Assembly (NCBI GenBank): GCA_947454305.1
Contig: CANGJE010000003.1
Span: 1-64,000, forward strand
Direction: 5' to 3'
Length of the DNA: 64,000 nucleotides
Source of the DNA: Oxalobacteraceae bacterium
Lineage (GTDB): Bacteria > Pseudomonadota > Gammaproteobacteria > Burkholderiales > Burkholderiaceae_D
The position numbers were made by a program, and so were the translations under genes. The notes beneath the pieces were generated by a model. That model made no database searches and was not told the origin of the DNA. It was given only the letters and a program-made list of their open reading frames with translations. Numbering within the stretch: the first letter of the stretch is position 1; each line of letters begins with the position of its first letter. Shown piece after piece: positions 40,630 through 51,700 of the stretch.

Positions 40630-40660
40630 CTCGTCATGCTTCAGCGATCAATAGCTTTAT

Positions 40661-40692
40661 GTTGGTCGCGGGTTAGTATTTTTGCGACTAAC
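40661..40692. terminator. hairpin between convergent phrB and chpA-like genes (possible terminator)
   Basis: GTTGGTCGC ... GCGACTAAC imperfect inverted repeat (one mismatch). Confidence 0.4.
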
Positions 40693-40695
40693 GAC

Positions 40696-43600
40696 TCACA
40701 CTGTCGACGTTAGTTTTTGACTGTGATCGGTACGATTGTCTGATGTGGTTAAATTTTTTGCGGGCGCGAATTGCGCAAGCCATTCCAAAAGCTCTTGCTC
40801 GCGATAAGGTTTACCAAAATAAGCATTCGCGCCTAAGTGCATTGCATGTTGTCGGTGGCGCTCGGCCATTCGCGAAGTAATCATCGCTACCGGCAACGTA
40901 CGAAAACGCTCGTCTGAGCGTAATCGACTCAACAACTCAAAGCCATCCATTGTCGGCATTTCTATATCAAGCAACACGGCTGCAGGACTGATCTGACTTA
41001 ACAATTCCAACGCATGCGCACCATGTCTGGCAAGTGCTACTCCATAGCCATGTTTTTCCAACATGCGCTGACTAACACGACGCACTGTCAAGGAATCATC
41101 AACCACTAAAACTAAGGGTGGCACATGCTCTGGAACGATCGTGGTGGAGTTTGATCTAGCGAACGGATTTAAAACAGCATGTGCATGCAGCTGTAACAAA
41201 TTCATAACCAACAAAATATCGCCATCAGGCAGCATTGCCGCACCCATCAATCCCGGCACGCTAGCCAATTGAGGCCCCGGCGGCTTAACCACCACTTCGT
41301 GATGGCCATGAACTTCGCCGACTTTAACCGCGATCCAGTCATCAAGCTGGTGCAAGATAAGTAATGAAATGCGATCAGTGGCGCTATGAGTCACTGTCGG
41401 CTCTCTGATTAAATCACTTAAAGCGCAGAGATCGATTTTTTTATCCTGCCAGTGAATAAATCCGTCGGCGATTGCTTGTTTCGCACTTGCTGAAGTCATC
41501 GTTAATACCTGCTGAACCATCGCAGAGGGTAGAGCGATTTTCTGATGGGCGTCAGATACCAACACTATCTTCTGTGTCGAGGATGATTTCGGCAATGCCA
41601 TGATGACTGAGGTACCCAAGCCCGACTGACTTTCAACTTTTATGGCACCACCCATAGCGACGATAGTCGCCTTGACGGCATCCATACCTATGCCACGACC
41701 AGCCAAGCCTGTTACTTGTTCGGCGGTAGAGAAACCTGATTCAAAAATTAATTGCGTCAAACTGTCTGAATCAGACTCAGCATTTGCGGAAAGTAAACCA
41801 CGGGCTATGGCTTGCTCGCGAATACGAGCAAAGTTCAGACCGCGACCATCATCACTGACTTGCAAGCGTAATTCAGCACCCTGCTCGCTCAACTTCATAA
41901 ATACTAAACCTTGTCTCGGCTTACCTATAGTTTCGCGTTCTTCAGCAGGCTCGATACCATGCACAATCGCATTACGCACCAGATGGGACAGTGGCCCATT
42001 TAAACTCTCAAGATGAGCCCTGTCTATTTCAAGCTGGCCGCCATCCAACTCAAATCGAACATCGCGTCCCACCTCCATAGCCACTTGGCGTACCAGTTGC
42101 CGAAACCGATTCTCAATACCAGAAAAAGCTTGCGTACTTGCGCGATACAAATCGGATTGGAGTGAACGTGCATGACGCGTTTGCGCCACCAACATCGTTA
42201 ATGATGCATCGATCTGATGCGCCAAGGTGCGTTGTACTCCTGTCAAATCCGCCATACTTTCGGCAGTCATACGCGTCAATTCTTGCAATCGTGTGTAGCG
42301 ATCGAATTCCAAGGGATCAAAGCCCGATGCTCGCGGCGCAGACTGAGATGAAATACTCGCTTCAGATTGCAGCTCTAGCTCACGCAGCTGAGTACGCAGA
42401 CGCGATAAGTTATCAGCAAGATCAACCACTAATTGTTTTTGCTGGCGCAGATCATCCGTAGAACGTACTGCGTTGACGAGTAATTCAGCGACTGAGCCGG
42501 ACGCACGCTCAAGTAAATCGACACGTAATTTCGTGGGCGCGACAACTGCTTTTACTGTAGGTCGATCTGCGAAGGATGAACTGGTATCTACTAGCGAATC
42601 GTTGGAATTTTCAAGAGGCTGCGCTACATCGTCTTTGATTAGCCCAACATCAATCAACAGTTGATGCACCTCTGTTTGTAGTAAAGCGATTACAGCCGCT
42701 TCAATTGGACGTTGTTGCGCGAGTTGGCTAACCCTATGCTCAAATTCATGGATAGCCTCGCCCAAAGTCAATTCACCTGCCATACGAGAGCTACCTTTTA
42801 GCGTATGCAGTAAACGTAACAGGCCCGCAGGAAGTGAAGCTTCGCCCGGACTGTCTACCCATTGCGAGAGCAACGATTCAAGTTGCGGCAACAGCTCGGC
42901 AGCCTCTTCGCAAAAAATTAAGTGCAATTCAGGATCGATAGCATCGGTCGATGCTGAATAATCAAATTCATTAACTGAAAGTGATGGCGAGGGCTCTGAA
43001 TCACCCGACTCGATCTGAGTGATATCGTCAATTAACGTGGATGCATCTTGTAACGGTGATTCATACGGCTGCAACGGCTCATGATTCAGCGGGTGCTGTG
43101 AAAACTCAAGTACTGCGGACTTCACAGCTTGAATAGGTTCGGCTACTTTGGTGGATGGTGACTCTAATGTTAAATTTGAAAGTGAATAAACATCCTCTTT
43201 CTGTTCACTATCATTTACTTGTAACTGCTTTTCTATCGCATCGATAGTGTCGATTAACTCAGGCAAATAAGCGTGCTGCTGATCTGCCGCTAAGACAATG
43301 ACTCGCTCGATTAAATTTTCTAAGGCCGATGCTAGTTGGTGCATGGCATGATGACCTACTGTGGCGGAACTACCCGCTAAGGCATGGGCCTCAATCGCAG
43401 CATGCGATGGGAGCAACTCCGATTCACTCAGCGAAAATTGCCTCACTAGAAACCTCAACACACTTAATCTATCTTTAGCTTCCAACATAAAGATGTCTTT
43501 GAGCGTGGTATTAGGAGTTGTATTCAGCGCTGCATTAAGCGGTGTATTCAGCGTTGCATTAACAGTTTCATCGACTTGAACAGCGGTCGCCAAAGGAATC

Positions 43601-45246
43601 TGACTTTCCACTGATTGCATACTGTTGGCCAAGTATGGTGGAATATTACATTCCACAGCCAAGTGTGAAAGTTGACTATCAATATGCAGACACAAGCTAG
43701 CCCATAGCTGAACCAATTCAGACACATGAATTTCAGCGTCGCCATTCTCATGTAGTTGCTGCGCATTTCCAAACCGCGCCAGTGAGTCCACTTCACTCAC
43801 TCCATCCACATCATCCAAAAAAAGTAATGCAGCTCTTACAGGCGGCAGAACACGCTGAATAAGCTCAGCAATAGCTCGACTATCATGCATAGCAAGCAGT
43901 GGATCGAGCTGGAGCTCGTTTTCTGTTAACCACGACAAGAGTGTCATTTTCAACGCTACAACTGAGGAAGGTCGCAGCGCATAAAAAGCTAATTTGGCGC
44001 GATGATCGTCTGAAGGTTGGCTCGCAATAGCATCGGAGGATTTGAATAACTGTAGTTCTTTAATTATCGTAATCACTCTTTCTGAGGCGGGCTGTAAATG
44101 ACGATCTTTTAACACTATGGCCAGGCATTCTTTTAGCCCCATCAAATGAGTGATGACCATCAGATCATCCTTACCTAACCAAAGATTGATAGACTCAACA
44201 AACAGTTTTTTTGAATCGGCAATATAAGGTATACGCTCAAGTAAATTCGACATTCCATTTAGCTCAGCATGCACTTGACTGATATCTGTTTGCGGAATCA
44301 GTACTATCACTGCATCGATTTTATTGAGTAAGCTAATTAAATCCCGTGCATCAGGTAAGTCTTCCCAAGGGATGGCCGGGCCACTCAGCTGAGCGCCGAT
44401 CTGAAACCATGCGTTTATAGCCTGATCATCACCCTCAACTTCCATTTCAGCGAGCTGATAAAGAATTTCTTTTACCAAGTTATCTGGCAAAGCCGGCCAC
44501 ATAGTTTCGGAGCGTTGTCGAATTGCGCGCACCACGGAAGAGAGAATTTTTTTTGACTTAGGCAAATCAATTGCCAGGTTACGCATCATCAATTCCACAA
44601 ACCGCCGCGCTGCTAACCAATAACATCGCTGAACCAATTGGGAATGCCTCAAGCAAATTTCAGTAATTGCTCTGAAAATAACTTCTACTGCTCTGTGCAA
44701 ATTATCAAAGTCAGCCTCAGCACGCAGTAACTCAAGTAAAGCCTGCTCTACATCTTCAGTCGACGCGATCACTTTCGATGTATCCGCTTGGATCTGGTTG
44801 AGCATGACTTCAGCTCGCGACATGTCCAGCAAATAAAGTGATAGCAGACAGCCCGGTGTTATAGCGTTATCGGATATATAGGTCTGCAACTGCTGCCAGA
44901 TGGGCAGCAACTGATAAGCCATGACTTTCCGGCCGACGCTCACCTCACCTAAGAAAAAAAATAATTTAGCAAGGACTTCATCAATCGTTCGATACAAAGG
45001 TATGGACTCTTTACCATCAGGATTTTTCTGACACGCTGCTCTGATCGTTGCTAGCAATCCAGCTAGTCCTGACTGCTGCATGAAATTGAATACTCCTTCA
45101 ATCTCACGTAGGCGATGAATAATCTTTTCATTATCTTTCGACGCGACTTGATCACTTCTGAGAGCTGCTTGAATTTCTTGAAATGCCAGTGCTAACGCAT
45201 CACACAGAATGCGCTGATAAAATAATTTTGGAATATGTGCCGACAA
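40696..45246 (-). CDS. chpA: hybrid chemosensory histidine kinase/response regulator ChpA/PilL (CheA-like)
   Basis: Hpt LLHTLKGSSRMAGELTLGEAIHEFEHR; HATPase LVRNAIVHGIEPAEERETIGKP; CheW-like; C-terminal receiver LVLVVDDSLTVRRVSQRMLEKHGYGVALA. Confidence 0.93.
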   Translation of the reverse strand: MSAHIPKLFYQRILCDALALAFQEIQAALRSDQVASKDNEKIIHRLREIEGVFNFMQQSGLAGLLATIRAACQKNPDGKESIPLYRTIDEVLAKLFFFLGEVSVGRKVMAYQLLPIWQQLQTYISDNAITPGCLLSLYLLDMSRAEVMLNQIQADTSKVIASTEDVEQALLELLRAEADFDNLHRAVEVIFRAITEICLRHSQLVQRCYWLAARRFVELMMRNLAIDLPKSKKILSSVVRAIRQRSETMWPALPDNLVKEILYQLAEMEVEGDDQAINAWFQIGAQLSGPAIPWEDLPDARDLISLLNKIDAVIVLIPQTDISQVHAELNGMSNLLERIPYIADSKKLFVESINLWLGKDDLMVITHLMGLKECLAIVLKDRHLQPASERVITIIKELQLFKSSDAIASQPSDDHRAKLAFYALRPSSVVALKMTLLSWLTENELQLDPLLAMHDSRAIAELIQRVLPPVRAALLFLDDVDGVSEVDSLARFGNAQQLHENGDAEIHVSELVQLWASLCLHIDSQLSHLAVECNIPPYLANSMQSVESQIPLATAVQVDETVNATLNTPLNAALNTTPNTTLKDIFMLEAKDRLSVLRFLVRQFSLSESELLPSHAAIEAHALAGSSATVGHHAMHQLASALENLIERVIVLAADQQHAYLPELIDTIDAIEKQLQVNDSEQKEDVYSLSNLTLESPSTKVAEPIQAVKSAVLEFSQHPLNHEPLQPYESPLQDASTLIDDITQIESGDSEPSPSLSVNEFDYSASTDAIDPELHLIFCEEAAELLPQLESLLSQWVDSPGEASLPAGLLRLLHTLKGSSRMAGELTLGEAIHEFEHRVSQLAQQRPIEAAVIALLQTEVHQLLIDVGLIKDDVAQPLENSNDSLVDTSSSFADRPTVKAVVAPTKLRVDLLERASGSVAELLVNAVRSTDDLRQQKQLVVDLADNLSRLRTQLRELELQSEASISSQSAPRASGFDPLEFDRYTRLQELTRMTAESMADLTGVQRTLAHQIDASLTMLVAQTRHARSLQSDLYRASTQAFSGIENRFRQLVRQVAMEVGRDVRFELDGGQLEIDRAHLESLNGPLSHLVRNAIVHGIEPAEERETIGKPRQGLVFMKLSEQGAELRLQVSDDGRGLNFARIREQAIARGLLSANAESDSDSLTQLIFESGFSTAEQVTGLAGRGIGMDAVKATIVAMGGAIKVESQSGLGTSVIMALPKSSSTQKIVLVSDAHQKIALPSAMVQQVLTMTSASAKQAIADGFIHWQDKKIDLCALSDLIREPTVTHSATDRISLLILHQLDDWIAVKVGEVHGHHEVVVKPPGPQLASVPGLMGAAMLPDGDILLVMNLLQLHAHAVLNPFARSNSTTIVPEHVPPLVLVVDDSLTVRRVSQRMLEKHGYGVALARHGAHALELLSQISPAAVLLDIEMPTMDGFELLSRLRSDERFRTLPVAMITSRMAERHRQHAMHLGANAYFGKPYREQELLEWLAQFAPAKNLTTSDNRTDHSQKLTSTV

Positions 45247-45317
45247 AATTAAGCCTTATGGCATGCGCTCAAAAAGGAATTCAGGAAAATCAGTGCAACT
45301 GATCAGCTATCAAGCAC

Positions 45318-47597
45318 TCAGCCGATTTGAAAGCGCTGAATCGCGCTTTCAAGTGCCTTGGCTAATTCAGCTAGCTCTTGTATTGAACCCGCGGTCTGCT
45401 GAGTGCCGTGACGGGTATGTTCAGTCACCGTCAATATGCTGTCGATATTACGGCTGACTGAATCCGACACGGAGGCTTGCTGTAGCGCTGAACTGGAAAT
45501 ATCCGTAATCAATTCAGCCAAATGTTGAGAAACCCTGCGTATATCCGCCAGCACCGTTCCCGCCATATCGGACAATCGCGCGCCTTCGACCACACCCTGA
45601 GTAGATCGCTCCATGGCCACGACGGCTTCTTGTGCATCTTCCTGTACAGTTTTTACCAATAGAGAAATCTGCCGTGCGGCACCACTACTACGTTCAGCTA
45701 ACCGCTGTACTTCTTCGGCCACGACAGCAAATCCACGACCGGCTTCCCCTGCTGATGCGGCTTGTATAGAGGCATTCAAAGCCAACACATGAGTTTGCTC
45801 GGTAATGTCAGAAATCAACTCAATAATGTCGCCAATTTCCAGCGATGAATCTCCTAAACGTTTTATGCGTTTAGAGGTCTCTTGAATTTGATCTCGCAGT
45901 TGTTGCATGCTGCGTATCGCATCTTGCACCGCAAGCTCGCCCTCTTGTGCTGCTTGTAAAGACGACTGCGCTACATCTGATGACTCAGACGCAGCGCGTG
46001 ATACCTGATGTATCTGCGACGTCAGCTGCAACACCATCTGACCGGTTTGCTGAATCTCAGTTGATTGACGTGCCGATAGCGACAGCAACTCGGTAGACAT
46101 ATGCTGCGCATTTTCACAAGAGGAACCAACTTGTAGAGCCGTTTTTCTTACTTTAGCCAACAATCGACACAGCTCTTCCAACGTGACGTTGACTGAATCA
46201 GCGATAGCTCCGGTGACATCTTCAGAGACAGTAGCTTTGACGGTGAGATTACCTTCTGCAATTTCCTGTAACTCATTCATTAATCGCAAAATTGCGGCTT
46301 GATTTTGCTGATTAATCTGGCGTGCCACTGTTTCTTCCTGCACCGCTTCTACTCGTCGACTTTCGGCTTGAACACGGTTGTGCTCCGCCTGAGCTGCTTT
46401 ACTACGACTTTCTATGAGCAATGTCCACGCAACACCTGCTGCAAGCAACAGCGTCGCGATTCCACTCAACGTTAAACCCCAACTGGTCCAACTACTTGTT
46501 TGCTCTTGTTCGCGATACCCCAACTGTAAATTAATCAGTTGCTCACGTAAGGGCTCATTTTCCTGAAATAAGATGCGCTCTGCATTTTTAGCTGCTATGA
46601 ATTTTTTGATATTTGCTAAGGTCCCCGCCAGTTCGCGACGATAATTTTCAAACGCAGCTTGAAGTTCGATCAGTCGTGCGCGCGCATCGGGTTGTGTAGT
46701 TGCAGGCAATCTCAATACGGGACTACCTTCCAAAAACCCCATCAAAATATCATTAAAGGTATTCGCATCTTTTCCCAGCATGAAGGCGGTCTCTTGATTG
46801 ATTCCCTCGGGCGTCATAAATTCATTCATGCTCTTACCTAATCGCTGCGTCAGCATCACGAGTTGCCCTGCGGCTGCAACTTCACGTGGCGATGCACCAG
46901 TCTGTGCCAACAAACTAGCGATTTGTTCAGATAACTCTAGTAATACGGGAGCAATGGTGTTGGCAGTTTTAAGCGTCGATTTAAAGCCTGTGAGCGCTTT
47001 TTCCATTTCTAAAATTTGACCTGAGGCTTGATCAGATTTAATCCATGAATTTTTAATCGCGATGATTTGCTCAGAGTGACCTCTGTCAGCTCCAGGAATA
47101 GTTCGACCTTGCCACTCTCCACCGACGGCCAATACATTAATTTCTTGCGTGATCGCGTTACGACTTTGTGCAAGTTGTAGAAACGCTGCTGGATTGCCTT
47201 GTATGGCATTTGGAGCTGCCTTCCCCAAGCGCTGGGAATGCATTAATAGATCGCTGGCGACTTGAGTACGACTTACCGTCATGTTCGTGTAGCGGGCATT
47301 CAACCAAGAAAATAAAATAAACGATAGAAAAAATATTGGAAACAAAATGAACAAGAGACGCTTGATTCGAGCTAAGGACCATGCCGGCCATAGCTGCGAA
47401 CTGCGCTGTGTTAGGTTTTGAACAAACTGCGAGAATCCATTCAACATTCTGAATCTGGATATCTTCGCTGTACCCTCTGATAGACTGGCTTGATTGGATT
47501 GAAACTCAGGCATCTCTTCAACATTCATGCACACCACTCCAAACAAAAATAATAGAAAAAAACAGAACGCGATGCTCTCTACTGCAGCTGCTATCAC
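45318..47597 (-). CDS. pilJ: PilJ-type methyl-accepting chemotaxis protein
   Basis: PilJ-type periplasmic helices; MCP hairpin [39 protein letters not shown]. Confidence 0.93.
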   Translation of the reverse strand: MIAAAVESIAFCFFLLFLFGVVCMNVEEMPEFQSNQASLSEGTAKISRFRMLNGFSQFVQNLTQRSSQLWPAWSLARIKRLLFILFPIFFLSFILFSWLNARYTNMTVSRTQVASDLLMHSQRLGKAAPNAIQGNPAAFLQLAQSRNAITQEINVLAVGGEWQGRTIPGADRGHSEQIIAIKNSWIKSDQASGQILEMEKALTGFKSTLKTANTIAPVLLELSEQIASLLAQTGASPREVAAAGQLVMLTQRLGKSMNEFMTPEGINQETAFMLGKDANTFNDILMGFLEGSPVLRLPATTQPDARARLIELQAAFENYRRELAGTLANIKKFIAAKNAERILFQENEPLREQLINLQLGYREQEQTSSWTSWGLTLSGIATLLLAAGVAWTLLIESRSKAAQAEHNRVQAESRRVEAVQEETVARQINQQNQAAILRLMNELQEIAEGNLTVKATVSEDVTGAIADSVNVTLEELCRLLAKVRKTALQVGSSCENAQHMSTELLSLSARQSTEIQQTGQMVLQLTSQIHQVSRAASESSDVAQSSLQAAQEGELAVQDAIRSMQQLRDQIQETSKRIKRLGDSSLEIGDIIELISDITEQTHVLALNASIQAASAGEAGRGFAVVAEEVQRLAERSSGAARQISLLVKTVQEDAQEAVVAMERSTQGVVEGARLSDMAGTVLADIRRVSQHLAELITDISSSALQQASVSDSVSRNIDSILTVTEHTRHGTQQTAGSIQELAELAKALESAIQRFQIG

Positions 47598-48136
47598 TAC
47601 TCTGCATAAGCTTTTAAAAACATAGGATCTGTCAACATCTTTGTCAGATTCAATTCATACCAATCGACATCATCGATGACATAGCGCGCACCCAACCACG
47701 GATGATTCGCGGTTGATCTGGATTTTGGTTGTGAGTAATTTAGATCGAGTAATCCACGTAAATCAGCTACCTGCAAGGCACAAGGCACCGATAAATGATC
47801 CGATAAAACAATCAAACGATCATTGATATTGTGAGAGTTTGCAGGTCCAGCCAGCAGTCGATTAAAGTCAATCACACTGACTAATCTGCCGCGGTAATTC
47901 ATTAATCCTTTAAACCATTCATGGGTGCCGGGTACAGCCACCACGGGTGGCATGGGCATGATTTCTATGGCATCTTCCATTTGAATCAGCCAGCGATATC
48001 CTCCAGCTGAAAACGCTAAACGTTTTTGCGAAACAGAATTCGACTGCTGAGCCGACTGAGTGCGCGTCAGCAGATCGCGCTGATAATCTCGTAAGGCCAA
48101 CTCTTTATCTGGTTTGGATAGCGCGGTATCAGACAC
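47597..48136 (-). CDS. pilI: CheW-like protein PilI
   Basis: [33 protein letters not shown]; operon position. Confidence 0.9.
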   Translation of the reverse strand: MSDTALSKPDKELALRDYQRDLLTRTQSAQQSNSVSQKRLAFSAGGYRWLIQMEDAIEIMPMPPVVAVPGTHEWFKGLMNYRGRLVSVIDFNRLLAGPANSHNINDRLIVLSDHLSVPCALQVADLRGLLDLNYSQPKSRSTANHPWLGARYVIDDVDWYELNLTKMLTDPMFLKAYAE

Positions 48137-48148
48137 AATTCATCATCA

Positions 48149-48529
48149 CTAAGCACTAACGTTACTGAGCAGTGTCGCAATTTTTTGCAGTAGCAACACT
48201 TGATCGACTGGCTTGACCATGAAATCACGCGCACCTTGGCGTATACCCCAAATACGATCCGTTTCTTGGTTTTTGCTAGTGCAAATAATGACGGGCAAAG
48301 AACGCGTCGCAGGATCACGCGTAATTTCACGCGTGGCTTGAAATCCATTTTGACCGGGCATCACCACATCCATGATCACCAGGTGAGGTGGATTGCTTTT
48401 AATGACCGCAAGTGCAGCTTCACCGTTCTCTACAGCAGTCACTTGATATCCCTGCGATAAAAGTAACTCACTCAGAAAATGTCTATCCGTCGGTGAATCA
48501 TCTACTACCAAAATACTGTGTCGGGTCAT
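48149..48529 (-). CDS. pilH: response regulator PilH
   Basis: Receiver ILVVDDSPTDRHFLSELLLSQGYQV...GARDFMVKPVD. Confidence 0.92.
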   Translation of the reverse strand: MTRHSILVVDDSPTDRHFLSELLLSQGYQVTAVENGEAALAVIKSNPPHLVIMDVVMPGQNGFQATREITRDPATRSLPVIICTSKNQETDRIWGIRQGARDFMVKPVDQVLLLQKIATLLSNVSA

Positions 48530-48593
48530 AAAAGCTCTTTATAAAAGGAAGTGAAATTCCGCCGATAAAATCCATCCTCGATACGTAAACAAA

Positions 48594-49001
48594 TCAGGTG
48601 TCCACTGCTTTAGGAATCAGGTCCATGACTGTTTTAATCAAACTGTCTTTGGTGAATGGCTTGGTGAGATAGGCGCTCGCACCCGACAAAACGCCGCGGG
48701 CTCTATCGAACAGGCCGTCGCGAGAAGAAAGTAAAACGATGGGGATATGGTGGTACTGCTCACTGGCACGAATCAGACTGCACGTCTGATAGCCATCGAG
48801 TCTGGGCATGAGGATGTCGCAGAAAATCAGCGCGGGCGCCTGCTCAACAATACTCGATAAAGCCTCAAAACCATCTTGGGCCAAACGAACGGAGTAGCCC
48901 GCTTGAGAAAGAAAGATTTCTGCTGAACGACGAATCGTATTGCTATCGTCGACGACCAATACATCGGGTCGGATTTTTGTCTGCGCTGTTAGTACATTCA
49001 T
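48594..49001 (-). CDS. pilG: response regulator PilG
   Basis: Receiver VLVVDDSNTIRRSAEIFLSQAGY...GASAYLTKPFTKDSL. Confidence 0.92.
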   Translation of the reverse strand: MNVLTAQTKIRPDVLVVDDSNTIRRSAEIFLSQAGYSVRLAQDGFEALSSIVEQAPALIFCDILMPRLDGYQTCSLIRASEQYHHIPIVLLSSRDGLFDRARGVLSGASAYLTKPFTKDSLIKTVMDLIPKAVDT

Positions 49002-49180
49002 TACGCCACCCGCAGCAAGCTGTACGAAAATGGCGCAACTCTAACAAAAAAGACAACTACTTAAAATATTGGCAAATAAAATTCCTGCAGTAGGGGCTTT
49101 TTGGCGACAAATCTAATAAAACTAGCCTCACACCACCCAACTTAAGCGAGTTAGCGTAAGGCTTGAATCGATCAAATCAA

Positions 49181-49372
49181 TTAAATCGCAACCATTTCAA
49201 AATCTTCTTTGCGCGCACCGCACTCAGGACACGTCCAATTCATGGGCACTTGATCCCAGCGAGTACCTGGAGCAATGCCTTCATCCGGTAAACCAGCGGC
49301 TTCATCGTATACCCAGCCGCAAATAAGGCACATCCATGTCTTGAATTCTTGCTCAGTCTCTTTATCGCTCAC
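49181..49372 (-). CDS. rubredoxin (GTG start inferred)
   Basis: MCLICGWVYDEAAGLPDEGIAPGTRWDQVPMNWTCPECGARKEDFEM, two CxxC motifs; the ORF extension to 49435 is probably 5' UTR. Confidence 0.88.
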   Translation of the reverse strand: MSDKETEQEFKTWMCLICGWVYDEAAGLPDEGIAPGTRWDQVPMNWTCPECGARKEDFEMVAI

Positions 49373-49423
49373 GGTACAGCCCTTAAAGTAGAATACTTGG
49401 CCTTCTATATTAATCTTTTCCTT

Positions 49424-50254
49424 GTGCAAAACCAAACTTCTCCGCTTGTTTTAACCTTTGGGGTCGCTGATCCCGTCGGCGCGACTGGCATACAAGCCGA
49501 CCTTGCTGCATTCGCCGCAATGGGATGCCACGGTCTATCCGTGATTACTGCGCTAGCGATCTCTGATACAACGGGGGCTGAAGATGTGCAGGCCGTTGAT
49601 CCTGATTGGGTTGCGGATCAAGCACGCGTACTACTCGAAGATATGCCAGTAAGTGCATTTAAGGTGGGTTACATGGGCAGTATCGAGCATGTGTCTGTGA
49701 TTGCTGAGATTGTCTCTGATTATCCAGAGATACCGCTAGTGCTGGATCCCTTCACCACGATGCTGCCAGACCAAGACGCTAGTGAAGAAACATTGATGGC
49801 GATGCGTGAGTTATTAATACCTCAGACAACCTTGCTGCAGGTGTCGGTAGATGAATTGTCACGCCTCGCCGAAACCTGGCGTGAACCCAGCACAGATAAT
49901 CTGATTGAAACGGATGCGCTGCAATTAATCGAATTTGGATGCGAATATCTGTTTGTAACCGGTGCACCTGGCGAAGCGGCTGATGTGACGAATTTACTTT
50001 TTTCAGAAGATGGCTTGGTGCGCAGTGCAGGTTGGCCCAGACAAGCAGGGCCTTTCGTAGGCGCAGGAAATACCTTATCAGCCACTATGGCAGCGATGTT
50101 GGCAAATGGTCTGGATGTGCCGGAAGCGGTATCAGAAGCTGAAGAATTTACCAACGCTGCATTGACACACGCTCAGCGGCTTGGCATGGGTAAGTTAGTA
50201 CTTGATCGTTTTTTTTGGGCGCGCGAAGGCGATATCGATCCATCCGCATCCTGA
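49424..50254 (+). CDS. thiD: hydroxymethylpyrimidine (phosphomethylpyrimidine) kinase, GTG start inferred
   Basis: ADPVGATGIQADLAAFAAMGCHGLSVITALAISDTTG; GAGNTLSATMAAMLANG. Confidence 0.85.
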   Translation: MQNQTSPLVLTFGVADPVGATGIQADLAAFAAMGCHGLSVITALAISDTTGAEDVQAVDPDWVADQARVLLEDMPVSAFKVGYMGSIEHVSVIAEIVSDYPEIPLVLDPFTTMLPDQDASEETLMAMRELLIPQTTLLQVSVDELSRLAETWREPSTDNLIETDALQLIEFGCEYLFVTGAPGEAADVTNLLFSEDGLVRSAGWPRQAGPFVGAGNTLSATMAAMLANGLDVPEAVSEAEEFTNAALTHAQRLGMGKLVLDRFFWAREGDIDPSAS

Positions 50255-50320
50255 AATACAATAAATCAAAACACTTATAAGCTTCAGTGCAAGAAGCTAT
50301 CAATAACCACGGGAGATAAC

Positions 50321-51604
50321 GTGTCGAATAATGAAACCCTGTTTGCCCGCGCTCAGCGCAGTACGCCCGGTGGCGTCAATTCACCTGTGCGCGCATTCCG
50401 CTCAGTCGGCGGCACACCTAGATTTATTACGCATGCCGATGGCGCGTCGTTCTGGGATGCGGACGGTAAACGCTACATAGACTACATTGGCTCATGGGGA
50501 CCCGCGATTGTGGGGCACGCTCATCCCGATGTTGTTAAAGCCGTTCAAGAAGCCGCTGCACGCGGCTTATCGTTTGGCGCGCCCACCGAGGGTGAAATTT
50601 TAATGGCCGAAGAAATTTGCCGCATCGTGCCATCCATCGAACAAGTGCGACTCGTATCATCAGGTACCGAAGCCGCCATGAGCGCCTTGCGCTTAGCGCG
50701 TGGCGCAACGGGTCGTGACTTAGTGATTAAATTTGAAGGCTGCTATCACGGTCACGCTGATTCCATGCTGGTTAAAGCCGGTAGCGGTCTTCTAACTTTT
50801 GGCAATCCAACGTCGTCGGGCGTGCCGGAAGATTTTGCTAAACACACGATGGTCTTGGATTACAACAATCCAACCCAGCTCGACGAAGTCTTCAAGAAAA
50901 TGGGCAATCAGGTGGCTGCAGTGATTGTGGAACCTGTAGCTGGCAACATGAATCTGTTACCCGCAACGCCAGAATTTTTAAAAGCGATGCGCGATCTCTG
51001 CAGCCAATACGGTGCGTTGTTGCTGTTCGATGAAGTGATGTCGGGTTTCCGTGTAGCTCTAGGTGGCGCTCAGTCATTGTATGGAATACAGCCTGATATG
51101 ACTGTATTGGGCAAAGTCATCGGTGGCGGTTTACCCGTGGCAGCATTTGGTGGTCGTGCTGATTTGATGAAACATCTCGCTCCACTTGGACCGGTATATC
51201 AAGCAGGTACGCTATCCGGCAATCCGGTCGCCGTAGCAGCGGGCATGGCCACACTAAAAATTATTCAAAAACCCGGCTTCTATGAAAACCTAACCAAGCA
51301 AACTCGCAAACTCATTGATGGCTTATCTGCACAAGCTGCAGCAAGTGGTATTGCATTTTGCGGAAATGCTGTTGGCGGTATGTTTGGTATTTATTTCAAA
51401 GACAAAATACCAACCAATTACACTGAAATGATGACGTGTAATAAAGATCTGTTTAATCAATTCTTCCACGCCATGCTGGATGAAGGGGTCTACCTCGCAC
51501 CGTCCGCCTTTGAAGCGGGCTTTGTATCGGCGGCACACGATGATGCCGTCATTGAGCAAACGATTAGCATTGCGAAAAAGGCGTTTGCCAAGTTAAGTAA
51601 ATAA
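50321..51604 (+). CDS. hemL: glutamate-1-semialdehyde 2,1-aminomutase
   Basis: [41 protein letters not shown]. Confidence 0.97.
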   Translation: MSNNETLFARAQRSTPGGVNSPVRAFRSVGGTPRFITHADGASFWDADGKRYIDYIGSWGPAIVGHAHPDVVKAVQEAAARGLSFGAPTEGEILMAEEICRIVPSIEQVRLVSSGTEAAMSALRLARGATGRDLVIKFEGCYHGHADSMLVKAGSGLLTFGNPTSSGVPEDFAKHTMVLDYNNPTQLDEVFKKMGNQVAAVIVEPVAGNMNLLPATPEFLKAMRDLCSQYGALLLFDEVMSGFRVALGGAQSLYGIQPDMTVLGKVIGGGLPVAAFGGRADLMKHLAPLGPVYQAGTLSGNPVAVAAGMATLKIIQKPGFYENLTKQTRKLIDGLSAQAAASGIAFCGNAVGGMFGIYFKDKIPTNYTEMMTCNKDLFNQFFHAMLDEGVYLAPSAFEAGFVSAAHDDAVIEQTISIAKKAFAKLSK

Positions 51605-51617
51605 GCGTCATCCAAAA

Positions 51618-51647
51618 TAATTAGGGTGCATCACTGCACCCTAATTA
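51618..51647. terminator. bidirectional terminator-like hairpin between convergent hemL and corA
   Basis: TAATTAGGGTGCA-TCAC-TGCACCCTAATTA perfect 13-bp inverted repeat. Confidence 0.8.
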
Positions 51648-51700
51648 AACTCTACTTCAATAAACAGAAGAGTTTGCGCATGCAATCTGCCTAGCCCAAA

